The notes under the pieces are model-generated. The model did no database searches, was not told where the DNA came from, and was given only the letters and a program-made list of their open reading frames with translations. Below are positions 25,100-35,719 of a stretch of DNA of 64,000 nucleotides, piece after piece. The DNA is from Triops longicaudatus (taxonomy: Eukaryota > Arthropoda > Branchiopoda > Notostraca > Triopsidae), in the NCBI GenBank assembly GCA_022885665.1, contig JAGQDJ010000050.1, forward strand, positions 124,001-188,000, read 5' to 3'. How positions within the stretch are numbered: position 1 is the first letter of the stretch; each line of letters starts with the position of its first letter. The translations under genes were made by a program, and so were the position numbers.

Positions 25100-26595
25100 T
25101 TAGTCAATGCCGGTTACTTTGTGGAGAAAGTTGACATCTCGAGAGTAAACTGCCAAGTCACGTTTCGGTACAGAGTTAGCCAACTGTATCCCCATAACGA
25201 CTAAGACGTCATAGCCCGACTTTTGGCAGTGGCCAGAAAGTCCGTTATTGTGTGCATCCTGGTACTTCTGGAAGTACTCCTACAAAATAATCGCGGTTTA
25301 CTAACGATAAAATTTGCATAGCATACTGAGCTTCAGCTTTCGTTAATATTTTCATAGCTCGAAATACAAAACGAAATGAACCGAGCGATTGTATTGCAAT
25401 TTGGCGTACTTGTACAGCCTTTTTTATCTTATATTGAAAAATGCTTTTTGAGCAGGAAAAGCTTTCTTTCTTACCTGTACCAGCATAGGGATAGAAGCAA
25501 TGGCTATTTGAGTGGATGTGTTCCTTATAGTCTTGACGTCTCGGCACAGCAAATCATCCCAAGACAAAAGGCTAACGTCCTCTTTAGCTTTCAAGATTTC
25601 ATCGAATATCGCTTGATGGTTTACTCTATCACCTAAAATAGCCTCTAAACGTGCAATTATGTCTCTATCTTTCGGCGTAACGCGTTTGGCAGCTTCAGAC
25701 AAGTTTACAGTGTCTAGAATGATCGTCCCTAATAAGCAGATTCAATTAAGTAATTGTAAGTCTTCGCTAACACATAGTGCTACAACCGCAGGAATGATAT
25801 TACCATGAAGAAGAGCTGCAAGCTGAGGGCTAATAAAGCTACTGGACTGTTTGAGTATCTTCTCCGTTATCAAAGTGCAACAGGACCCAACAGGTTCTAC
25901 CGTTATATTCTCGTGCTCATTGACGACGCGTTCCAACACGTGGTGGTCAATGACTTCGACAACACTATTGTCAAGCTTTGCATCTTTATGCGACAAAACA
26001 TTATGGTCGACTAAAGTTAGTCGAAGCTTGCCGGCAGCAAATATTTCTTCTATCGGACAATCGTCTCTTTAAGTACATAAAGGCGTATTATATATTCGGA
26101 CAAATTCCAGATTTAATTTATGCACTTGCAGTTTTATCTCAGTACCTGCATGGAATATCTTCGATAGCAATTCTCATTTTGCCGAACAAGAAGGTGACTT
26201 CGGTTTTGAGTTTTAATTCGTTTCGCAGGGCATTGAGCAGCGGACATACAAGAACAGTTGCGTCGTCCACTTTTGACGCAAGGAATCGAGCGTAGACATA
26301 GGCCGATACTGCTGAATCAAGGTCACATGCTTCATTCCCCATAACGACATGAATTTTTTCGTATTTTCTCCATTCCTGCAGATTAGTTTTACCCTACAAT
26401 GAAATGACTATTTGAATTGGGAGCGCACAAGAATATCCGCTATCTGGTGGTGAGCTATTTTAGTACCGTGACAACAAGTCGATATTTCGAGTTATGTCTA
26501 CCGCTACTATGGCTATAGAAATCCAATAAGTAATCCAATATTACCGCAAAATTTGCCTCAGATAGAAGAGGTAAGCTGATTGTTGCAGAATCCAT
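25100..26595 (-). CDS. PRUNE: Prune/exopolyphosphatase-type DHH phosphoesterase
   Basis: Five minus-strand exons join in phase: 26595-26545, 26393-26146, 26066-25804, 25728-25475, 25279-25100 (331 residues). The protein shows the DHH-family order: HVVMGNEACDLDS (metal-binding motif near the start), LVDHNVL, VIDHHVLERV, VGSCCTLITEKIL, QLAALLHG, then a DHHA2 region (TPKDRDIIARLEAIL, later YDVLVVMGIQ). These match animal Prune, cytosolic enzymes that hydrolyse short-chain polyphosphate and cyclic nucleotides and bind signalling partners. The DHN...DHH pair is the arrangement I associate with active PPX1-type enzymes. The protein is close in length to short Prune forms and lacks the long C-terminal tail of human PRUNE1. 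Its start lies 96 bases from that of the arrestin-domain gene on the other strand. Confidence 0.9.
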
Positions 26596-26691
26596 TGTTC
26601 TTTCGTCGACTGCAATGTTTGTTTCCAGTATACTTCCGAGGGCGGGCGTTCGTCAGCAAGTTTGACAGCGGGATTTTGAATTTGTGGAGTC
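26596..26691. promoter_or_regulatory. Very short bidirectional promoter between Prune and the arrestin-domain gene
   Basis: Only 96 bases separate the two divergent start codons (26595 minus, 26692 plus), so both 5' leaders and core promoters must share or overlap this stretch and the adjacent exons. No TATA box is obvious. Alternatively one or both genes has a non-coding upstream exon lying inside the other gene. Confidence 0.6.
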
Positions 26692-28319
26692 ATGGGTTTG
26701 CAGAAGTATGAGATAGTGCTTGATAATCCGTATGGAGCCTATTTTCCCGGTGCTGTTGTATCGGGAACCTTAATTGTATGGTTGAACAAACCAAAAAGCT
26801 TTAGAAGTATATTACACTATTTTTAAGGGTTTAATAATAGTTTTTCGTAACTATTTCTGTTAGAAATTGTGGTATCTTGCCAAGGTAAGGCTGAAGTAAA
26901 ATGGTCGGAGACGCGCGAAACCGGTTCAGGAGATAATCGTCGTACCGAAACAATATACTACACTTCAGATCAGAAGTACTTCGATCTAAAGCAAATTGTT
27001 CACGGAAGAGGTATTTCCTAAAGTCACTTTCTTTTCTTGTTCTTAAATCATGGAATTTTTAGATGGAGACGAAACATACGAATTACCGACTGGACAGTAT
27101 TCTTATCGTTTTGAAATAGTTCTTCCTCAGAGCGGCTTGCCATCGTCGTTTGAAGGACAATATGGACATGTACGCTATTATGTGCAAGCCAAGATTGATC
27201 GGCCGTGGCGTTCTGATTATGAAACCAAGACAATGTTCACCTTGAATTCGATCGTGGATCTTAACATGCACCCAGAATATTTAGTAAGACGTTCGTTTCA
27301 ACGCTGTAATAATTTTTCAGAATTATTTTACCTTGCAAGGCGCCGGAGCAAAAAACGGATCACAAGCGTGTATGTTGTCTCTGCTGCCGCTCTGGCAAGA
27401 TTACCAGTTTCGCAGCCATAGCCCGGAAAGGCTACGTACCTGGCGAGTACGTTGAGTTCAGCGCCAACGTGGACAATAGGAGTTACAATACCGTAGTAGT
27501 TAAAATGAGAGTCATGGAGGTAAATAAAGCACTGAAAAAGAATCGGCTCTAATAGTCTATAGAGTATTATATATAAAGCACAAGGGTTACGAAAAGTAGA
27601 ATCTCGTTCATTACTGGATGCCTGTGAGAAAACAATCCCGCCTGAAAGCGCCAAGGTGTGGGATCACGAAGGCTTGGTTCTGCCCCCGATGGCACCGACA
27701 GGCCTTCCACACTGTGATATTATTGACGTAGACCATACATTAGAGGTACATAATTCTCCTTAAAACAAGGGCTATCAAATAACAAATTGCAATTTAGTTC
27801 GAAGTAAACCCTGGATGGTTTTCCTTTGACTTGGAGTTACCTTTTAAGATAAAAATTGGCACCATCCCTTACGCGGACCGTTTTGATATGTATAAACGGC
27901 CAACTGCTCCTGCTTGGCCCCTCAATCCCTCTGGAAACGTATTTCCTCCTGTTCCTGCTGATTCTTCGTATCCGATGCCTTCTGGAGGCTTGCCTGCTCC
28001 CTCGGCGCCCTCATTCTACGTACCGGATAATCCTCCTGCTTATAACAACGTAGTAGGAGGAGGAGGGTTTTATACGAATTTCGTTACAACCTTCCCGACT
28101 TATCCAGATATGCGTAAGATTTCTTTTTCCTCGGATCCTATCATGTATTTTTAATTTTTAATGTTTATTCGTTCAGCGCCTCCAAGATATGACGAAAGTG
28201 CCTTTGGAACACAAGATGTGCGGGATGAGTCCGAAACCAATTTTATACCAGGACCGGTGGGTTTTGTCCCGAGGTATGCCTCGTACCATCTACAGGAGAG
28301 TAAAAAAGCAGATGAATAA
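26692..28319 (+). CDS. ARRDC: Arrestin domain-containing protein (alpha-arrestin) with two PPxY motifs
   Basis: Seven exons in phase: 26692-26806, 26864-27010, 27063-27283, 27340-27519, 27563-27745, 27798-28113, 28177-28319 (434 residues). The N-domain shows EIVLDNPYGAYFPGAVVSG, QGKAEVKWSE and YSYRFEIVLP. The C-domain shows VCCLCCRSGKITSFAAIARK and GYVPGEYVEFSANVDN, then LELPFKIKIGTIPY. The tail carries NPPAYNN and PPRYDES, both PPxY sites of the kind that recruit NEDD4-family ubiquitin ligases. Alpha-arrestins act as ligase adaptors for membrane cargo such as GPCRs and transporters (family knowledge). The length is typical of ARRDC2-4-type proteins. Splice choices around 27340 and 27563 were decided by reading phase. 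An AATAAA overlaps the stop at 28315-28320. Confidence 0.88.
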
Positions 28320-29639
28320 AACTTTCTGCATGTTTTTCGTTTCAAAAGTTACTATAGCCTTGTTGAAAGATGTGATCGACATGAGTTCACTTTGCCTTCG
28401 CGGTTTATTTGGTTCTGCGAAACTTAGTCAGAAGTAATATTATCAGAAAATTTCTTCAGAAATTGTTGCTAAAAGCAAGGCTTTTTTTCTTTGTTAGACT
28501 TTTTACGGGTTGGTAGTTCCCCTAAGAATAATCAGTTATTCTACCCTGTTTTAGTATGCACTTCTTGTGGCCCTGTCTCCCATGTTCAGTTTTGTCATTG
28601 TCATGATATGTTTAGTGTGCAGAAAGAAGACATACTTGCTGTAATTTTTTTCCGTTACTAGTCCCTTTTGGGACTAACGCATTAAAAGATAAGGCGTTGC
28701 AAAAAAAGTGGAAAAGGTTACTGATCCACCGTTCGCAGTGACGCAGCCAGCATGATTCAGTTTTATTAGGTGCTGATAGAAACTTGTCGGAATTCACTAA
28801 GGAGATGCAAAGAGAGCGAAACATAAGTTCTTGAATCTGACCTTTCATTTTGTGCACCGTTTTGTCTAATTGTCCTTGTAACAAAATATCTCTGGAATGT
28901 GGTACGTATTAGATCTAATGTGTTAAATCCCGATATACGCGTGAATAAAGTTTAAATGCTAAAATATAGACTCACTCTCTAAAGAAGTTTCACTGGACTA
29001 ATGAACTCTATTTTACTCCCACTTTTACTTGACTAAGCATGACGTAATCTGAATTCTTTATAATTCGACACACTCAACCTTTCTGTTCAATTTATTGAGC
29101 GTCATAGATTATTAGTACAAGGATACTGGAATATGAAATTGATCGGTTAATTTAATAATAAAAATAAATATTTAGCATGAAAAAACTGGAATTGATTTCT
29201 CCTTGGGGAATTTTTCTACAATCTGCGTTGAATGTCGAATTATTCGAAGTGAGAAGCATGATTGAACTTTGGCGGCATAATGAGACGTGGAGGACATAGA
29301 TGGCATCAGCGTTATTTTGGTTACTTTTTTGAGCGTCGTGTTCCTATTTGGCAGCGGGAAGTTGTCTGCGGACTTCCGAGTTACCTTTTATTTTAAGGTC
29401 CAAGCTATGCCAGATCTTAATACCTACCCGGGTGCGTATTTTCCTCAAATTTCCCAGCAAAACACCTAATGCTGTGCTAATTTGTATGTAGTGCTAATTC
29501 TATATCAATTTCAGTGTTTAGATTAAATTAACAGATATGCTTTACGTTTTTAGTTCCCTGAATCAATGCCAGTTCGGTAGACCAGATTTCTATTTAAGTC
29601 CATTACTTATCTGGAACATCCATACGACTTGGCGAAGCC
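28320..29639. other. Intergenic interval between the arrestin-domain and lunapark genes
   Basis: This AT-rich 1.3 kb has no convincing exon. Short open frames on both strands do not resemble known proteins. The right part presumably holds the lunapark promoter and leader. Confidence 0.4.
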
Positions 29640-30998
29640 ATGGGGGGCTTGATTTCTCGTTTCCGTAAGGTAAGCTGCCACATTGTACCCAGCGGCGTTT
29701 GTCGCTGAAACATTAGTGCTTAAAAGACACTTTGCTCTGTAGGAAAAGACATCCACCAAAGAAATATTGGAGAAGATTGAGGAAGAAATCGAGTCAATTG
29801 AGCTCTATACGCTTAGTACAGAAGAATGGCAAAAACGTGTTCTTCGACGTATATTCCTCTATTCAACGGTTATACTCCTAATAGCCGTAGCCGTGTTCAT
29901 ATTTGTCCCAAGCACACAGCAACATTCTTTATACTACATGTTGGGTCTTGTTGCTTTCATCATCCTGTAAGTCTCTCCTTTAATAACATAGTAATGCTAT
30001 TGAATATTATGTTAATTATTTTACCTTTTGGTAAGGGTTTGGAGTTGGAGGAAGGTGCTAGCTTATCATTGCAAGAAAACCCTGGCACGTAAAGCGAAGC
30101 GATTAGAAGAGCTTAAAAAAGAGAAATCCACGATTCTTGATAAAGTCATGGACACGGAGACGTATAAGGTTGCCAAGGAAATTTTGGATCGCTTTGGTCC
30201 GGAGAAAATAAAAGCGTTGACCCCTCCACGATTACCTCAGCCTCCGGTGACTACCCCTCGACCTGTTTCCCTTCCCGCTGGTCAGGGCCCCGTGCGCCCA
30301 CAAGGCCCACCCGCTCGTCAAGAAAATCTGACATCAAAGCAATCTCGTTTATTTGTACCTAATACCCCGCGACCCATGGCTCCCATCCCACCTACGCCTG
30401 GACGACCAGGGCCGCCCCTGCTCGTCCGCCGTGGTCCCCAACCCCGCCCTGTTTTGCCTCAAAATCGCGGAGTGGTGGATCGTCTTCTAGATTATTTGGT
30501 AGGCGATGGCCCTTCACAGAGATACGCTCTCTTGTGTAGGCACTGCGCTGGTCACAACGGTATGGCACTGCGCGAAGAATTTGAGTATATTGGTAAGTTT
30601 AATTCTTTTGTAATGTGAAAGCACTGTGATCAAAGTTGCTAATTTTGAAATTTTTCGTAGCTTTCCATTGTTGCTATTGCCTCCAATTCAACCCAGCGAG
30701 AAAGCAGCGGCCACACGCTCCGCCGTTGCCTGTACCGTTGCCCGCAGCTACGGCAGAGCCGCAACCCCTAAGTCAGCCTGTAGTCGAGCAGAGTTCTTTG
30801 GAGAAGTCTTCCTCGGATGAAAGCGAAGAGAGCAGTGGAGAAGAGTGTAGTACGAGCATTGAACAAAGCACCTCTGAATTAATTCCTGCTCGCCAGCTCA
30901 GTAGTGAGTTTGAAGAAGGGGTGCGGTTAAGGAAAGGGATTTCGAATCGGGGCGATAAGAGCGGGCCGGAGTCCGATTCGAGCACGAAGGAACAGTGA
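29640..30998 (+). CDS. LNPK: Lunapark, ER three-way-junction protein
   Basis: Four exons: 29640-29669, 29743-29966, 30036-30592, 30661-30998 (382 residues). The start MGGLISRFRK carries a Gly2 N-myristoylation context as in animal lunaparks. A coiled segment (KEILEKIEEEIESIE) precedes two membrane segments, FLYSTVILLIAVAVFIFVPS and LYYMLGLVAFIIL with VWSWR. A basic helical stretch (KRLEELKKEKSTIL, DTETYKVAKEILDRFGPEKI), a Pro-rich spacer and the conserved zinc finger follow: DGPSQRYALLCRHCAGHNGM, then FHCCYCLQFNPARKQRPHAP. The four cysteines (CxxC...CxxC) match the lunapark finger. The family sits at tubular ER junctions and stabilises them. The Ser/Glu-rich tail has likely casein-kinase sites (SSDESEESSGEE). 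Confidence 0.93.
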
Positions 30999-32095
30999 TT
31001 AATTGTTACAAATTCGAATCTAAGAATTGCAGGTCTACCTTGTGATTCGCACGGTTTCTTTTCACGAGTACATTTTGAATTGAGTGTGCCTTGGCGGTGT
31101 AAAGAGAACTATCTGGTAGGCAGATAACATTTGAATTGTTGGTATTTAAAACAGGTGGATATATCCTTTACGTTGCTTTTAAATTCATTTGGTGTTATTA
31201 TATTATGTTCTGGCATTGTTAAAGAATAGAAGTTGTGGGATACTACGTTTTGTGGTTTGGACACATTTGCTTTTGAAAGCTTATTTTAGGGCTGGACTGG
31301 ACTGCAGGATGAAATTAAATTAACAGCAGAGTTCTTCAGTAAAGCCTGCAACACTGGTTTGATACACCTTTCTGCATTCTGCATTGAAAAGCATTCAGGT
31401 TTCATGTACCCTTTGAGCTCATTTAAGCTCAAAGTATAATGAATAGGAATGTAACATGTCCTACAGAATAGGAGTCTAATTCATCGTGAGAGCTTTGCCT
31501 CAATATTTCAATTCTCGTACGTCAGGGCTTGGATGTATCACTTATTTCGTTCCATCATTATTGACTCGACTCATGGAGGTCAGCTTACTTGTTGATACTT
31601 AAAAATCCGGTCTGATATTTCGTTCGAACAGTGGGAAACACGATGTGACTTTCGCGCTTCATTTTCAGCACATCCACGATGCAGCGTCGCATCAAAGTGG
31701 ATAATGTTATGTTGATTTATTTTACAGCTTGCATGAATACATGTTGCAGTATCCTATACATTATTTTCGTTCTTTATAAGGTTAACTAAAATTAAATATA
31801 CTATTAGCTCATTGTAGATTTCAATAGCATTAATGTAGTTTCAAGTCCTTGTTTTTTGAACGCTCATTACAGCTGACAGAATTTTCCTAGATTTAAATGT
31901 TTAATACGAACTGTTTAAACTTATTTTGAACATACGATCAGAAAATTAAAAAAAACACGCCATGGTTTATTAATATAAAAAAAACTTCGTTAATTTAATT
32001 TCTTGAAAATTATCCGCAAATTGTATACAAAGATCTGGCAACGCTCAACACCGTTTAATTTGCTTCGTCAGTTTGTAGCATTGAAAATCATTGTT
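30999..32095. other. Intergenic interval between lunapark and SEM1
   Basis: No exon is recognised. A short perfect inverted repeat CTTTGAGCT-(6)-AGCTCAAAG sits at 31411-31434. The rest is AT-rich and featureless. Confidence 0.4.
31411..31434. repeat. Short perfect inverted repeat
   Basis: CTTTGAGCT, six-base loop CATTTA, AGCTCAAAG. It lies in the lunapark-SEM1 intergenic region. It could be a dyad binding site or chance. Confidence 0.5.
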
Positions 32096-32693
32096 ATGGC
32101 CGAAAATAAGGATAACAAGCCAAAAATTGACTTGGGTCTGCTGGAAGAAGACGACGAGTTTGAGGAATTTCCTACCGAAGGTGTGTTCTTGTTCTTGACC
32201 ATTTCTAGACGTGCAACTATTTGCCGTAGCTATACACTTAAGAAGTACTGAACAATTCAGTGCCTGACAATGTATATAAGTTGAGCAAACAGATTCACTC
32301 AAACTATAACAGTTGCTTATCACTAATAACGGTGTCATTCAGAAAATTATTAGAGCCTAAATGAGAGTCATTTTAATCGTCATAAATCAGAAATGCGCGA
32401 TTTTTTATTTTCTCTGCTATAAGTATTTCGTAACTCGTCACTTGCGGAGAAGTACATTTTGACCTTCCTTTTAACCTGCTTTGTGTGTTGCAGACTGGAC
32501 AGGCAAACAAGAAGATGCTGACGACGTGAATGTATGGGAAGATAATTGGGACGACGACAACGTTGAAGACGATTTCAGTATTCAACTGAGGTAGAATTCC
32601 GTACGTTATTTTTTGTGTTTTTTGTTCTAATATTATTTTATATTTATTCGTAGGGGTGAGATTGAAAAGCAAGGTACCAAAATGGATCAGTGA
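32096..32693 (+). CDS. SEM1: 26S proteasome subunit SEM1/DSS1
   Basis: Three exons: 32096-32180, 32494-32590, 32654-32693 (73 residues). The translation has IDLGLLEEDDEFEEFPTEDW, DDVNVWEDNWDDDNVEDDFS and then IQLR with a short basic end, which is the near-invariant acidic sequence of DSS1/SEM1. The protein is a lid subunit of the proteasome and also partners BRCA2 and the TREX-2 complex (family knowledge). It is intrinsically disordered and of normal length (about 70 residues). The start is the MAENKDNKPK methionine; an upstream in-frame ATG at 32003 would add a leader not seen in the family. An AATAAA at 32715-32720 follows 22 bases after the stop. Confidence 0.97.
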
Positions 32694-33384
32694 ACTGTGT
32701 AATGATTGCCATTGAATAAACTTCATCTCTTCGTACCCACTGTTTGGATTTCATCGCGTTGTAAAATTAAATAGAAATTGAATCAGTTTATCTCCGGTAA
32801 GTGACATTTGTCTTCTGAATAAGATACAGGACGACTCCTACGCCAATAACTATACTTCTAATTTTCCCTCATCGTGGAGTGAATCAATTGGAATGCATAT
32901 CCAACCTTCTGTTGTAGCGAACCAGTAAAGTAAACCAGAGTGGAGAAGTTTGGGCTGTCTGCCAAGAATCGGTTCCCTTTGCCTGTATCTCCTAGTTTGT
33001 GTTGTTCTTTTCTTTAATTTCTCTTGTTGCTTCGGTCTCTGCGTTCCAGGTTATTTTTAAAAGCGACGCAGCACGGGGAAAGGAGGGGTGTCTCGCGAGT
33101 AAGCATCTCTCTTGGTCTCCCAGTAAGCATCAGCTGAACCCTTCAGAGGGTTTGCTTATTTCGTCTCTGTTGTAGTGAAAAGTATACTTATCGTAGCAGA
33201 AAACGCTTGGTCAGGCTCTAAATTTTTTCCTCGTTTTTTTTTCCTGATCGCGTGGCTATGGTTAGTGTAATTAAGTAAGTGATTTTAACGGCCTTTTTGA
33301 AACTGTCTTTTCGCCAAGTTTCGGTCTTGGGTGACGCTTTAGTCCTCCTGGTTATATTTCGGCTTCCGCCTCTGTAGTAAAACA
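32694..33384. other. SEM1 3' end and K2P 5' flank
   Basis: The left end holds the SEM1 poly(A) signal (32715-32720). The rest is presumably promoter and 5' leader of the channel gene. No other feature was seen. Confidence 0.4.
32715..32720 (+). terminator. Poly(A) signal of SEM1
   Basis: AATAAA 22 bases after the SEM1 stop codon. Confidence 0.65.
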
Positions 33385-35166
33385 ATGGCCCTTGATAGGA
33401 AAAGGTCTGTCCGCGGCTCTGTTAGAAGTCGCGGGTCTTCGTCATCAGGAACGGACCCTCGTGAAAAACTCAAAGACTGCTGTCGACAAGTGGTAGCGTT
33501 TATGTTCACCCAAGTTGGTGTAGGAGGTTTGGTGGTGAGTTATGCCATTATGGGAGCTTTCGCCTTTATGAGCATCGAAGGCGACGAAGAAAATCAGATT
33601 GTTAATAGCATTCATCATTTGCGGACGGATTGTGTCGTTCGGTTGTGGAATGTCACGGACCACTATAACGTCTTGCATCATGACAAGTGGCGTACCAACG
33701 TAATGCAGATGTTGCGCGATTACCAGGAAGAAGTGGCTGAGGCGGTCAAGTCGGGTTACGATGGTAAAACCATCGCGGAAAAGTAACGTTTTCATTTTAC
33801 CAACGATTATGACCATCGATTTTACTCTTCAATTTAACTCGTTTTTGTTGGGTTACTAAAGGTGGACTTTCCCCGCTGCGCTCATGTTCTCGCTCTCCGT
33901 GTTCACTATGATCGGCTTCGGGCATTTAGTGCCCAGAACAGAATGGGGGAAAATTGCCACTATGTTGTATGCCGTCTTTGGAATCCCTGTCTACGTTCTC
34001 TATTTCATGAATATGGGCAAGGTTCTCGCTCAGACGTTCAAATGGATTTACTGTAAAATCGTTCGGTGTGCCGCTGACAGAAGGTTCGGTATAGCTAACT
34101 TATTACAGCGTGATGATCAGAAGTTTTATCTATTTAATTTAGTATTTATTTTCGTTTTTTCAGTGAAGTCCATAAACCTATAGTCTGCTTAATGTCCTAA
34201 ACTTACGGTTTCGATATCTACGGTAAACCTCGCTATAATGAACATTGGTTACTATGAGTTATCAGCAGCTAGAACAAAATCCAGAGATCCCGGCGAAACA
34301 AAGACGTTTCGGGAAGAATTGCTAAGTACGAACTTCTGCTGTGCAATAAATAAATAAACAAAAATAAGTGCATAAACTATCTTTCCTTGAGAGTTCATTA
34401 TGGCGAGATTTCACTACACCATGAAATGAAAGCAAGTGTTATAGATTTACGTGGTCCCGTTCAATTACCCACAATTTCGTATATTTATTTGTACATCCTA
34501 ACATACATCTTCGGTGACATTTTTGTCAAAAGTGAGGTCGTGGTTGGGGCAGATTCAGAGTGTATCACAATCAGTTTCTGTTAATTCTTTCATTTATTTT
34601 ATTTAGTTTTATAACGTAAAACAGTTTTATATTTTTTTTCATTTATTTTGCTTTTTTGTTGTTTTGGAAGAATTTTCGTATCTCACTTATCATGTGCTTC
34701 TTGTTTTACAAGCAAAGCGCCATTGGTGGCTGCTGGGGCCAACAATGCACTAGATCACCTTGAGGCAGACGTCCCTAAATCTTCCGGCAGCAGCTCAAGC
34801 AGTTCAGATTCCGGCGAGCCTATAATTGTCCCTTCAACAGCATGCCTTTGGGTCATGTTCATTTATTTGCTGACTGGGACGATTATGTTTGCTGAATGGG
34901 AGCATTGGGACTATTTGGATGCGTGTTATTTCTGCGTTACCAGTTTGTGCAAAATCGGAATTGGAGACTTCGTACCAGGCGCCAATGCGCAAGCTGCTGG
35001 TAGTCAGACAAAATTAATTATCAACTTCGTTTACTTGCTAGTGGGAATGGGCGTGATTGCCATGTGTTATAACTTGATGAAAGAAGAAGTGTTGCTGCGT
35101 CTCAGAGAGCTGAAAGCTGACTTGCTCGAAAAGTTGCAAGACGTGGGTGCGCGAATGCGTTCTTAA
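33385..35166 (+). CDS. Two-pore-domain potassium channel (K2P/TWIK-type)
   Basis: Three exons: 33385-33782, 33862-34083, 34713-35166 (357 residues). A basic Ser/Arg-rich N-terminus precedes M1 (VGVGGLVVSYAIMGAFAFMS, about residues 50-70). After the first extracellular loop comes pore 1 with SLSVFTMIGFGHLVPR, then M2 (MLYAVFGIPVYVLYFMNMG). A Ser-rich cytoplasmic loop (KSSGSSSSSSDSGEP) leads to M3 (TACLWVMFIYLLTGTIMFAE), pore 2 with FCVTSLCKIGIGDFVPG, and M4 (INFVYLLVGMGVIAMCYNLM), then a short charged coil. This is the standard K2P layout of background K+ channels acting as dimers in the plasma membrane. Filter 1 (TMIGFGH) is acceptable. Filter 2 reads CKIGIGD where TTIGFGD is usual, so a lysine occupies the threonine position. 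A small TA-flanked element sits in the second intron. Confidence 0.9.
34221..34414. mobile_element. pogo/Tigger-like MITE in the K2P second intron
   Basis: Left end CGGTAAACCTCGCTATAATG followed by AAC (34221-34243); right end GTTCATTATGGCGAGATTTC followed by AC (34393-34414). The right end is a near-complete reverse complement of the left. TA dinucleotides flank both sides (34219-34220 and 34415-34416), the target used by Tc1/mariner and pogo elements. At 194 bp it has no coding capacity. Confidence 0.65.
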
Positions 35167-35719
35167 CAGACAGAATTTTCACGTACATCGCAACTTTCGT
35201 CATAAATCTCCGTAACTTTCTTGCTTGGTCGTGGAGTGCTGGTGGGTTTTTAAACTATACCTGAAGATTACTTGTATTACGTGTTAGGAGGAAAAATTAT
35301 TAGGTCACTTCTGTGTACAGTTTGTCTCTTTGCCATGCGGTTTTTATTAAGACGGTGACTGTGTTCGGTTAATCATTCGCTACGTTTCACGTCGAGGTTG
35401 ACAGTGAAAAAGCCAGTGGCAGCGTGACAAGTGAACAGTAGAGTGAGCTTGGGCTCAAGTCCAAAACATTCGACTATTTTCGACAAGACGGTCTTGCTAG
35501 GAAACGCGTTTCCCCCCTCTTTTTATCGTCTAGCCTGCCTTCCCTGGTCCCTGATTGACACATGAAGCAGCTGAACACAATTTGCTACAAAACTTCTGTA
35601 TTGTTTTTCTCCTCGCGTCCCGTTACAAGCGAAAGTGTTTTACGGAACTGACGTGTTCTTGTTGTCTGACTCCCTGAAGTTAATGTCCTAACCTCTCAAA
35701 AGATAAGTACCTAAACATT
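35167..35719. other. Intergenic interval between the K2P and C2orf69 genes
   Basis: It contains the channel's 3' region and the upstream flank of the C2orf69 gene. No further gene or repeat is visible. Confidence 0.4.

Noticed and set aside
25280..25474. Minus-strand frame (MKILTKAEAQYAM...) considered as a Prune exon
   Set aside because: Its phase does not fit. Splicing 25475 directly to 25279 restores the family sequence.
32003..32095. Upstream in-frame ATG extending SEM1 by 31 residues
   Set aside because: The family starts at the MAENK-type methionine; the extension has no counterpart and lies in a 5' leader-like AT-rich stretch.
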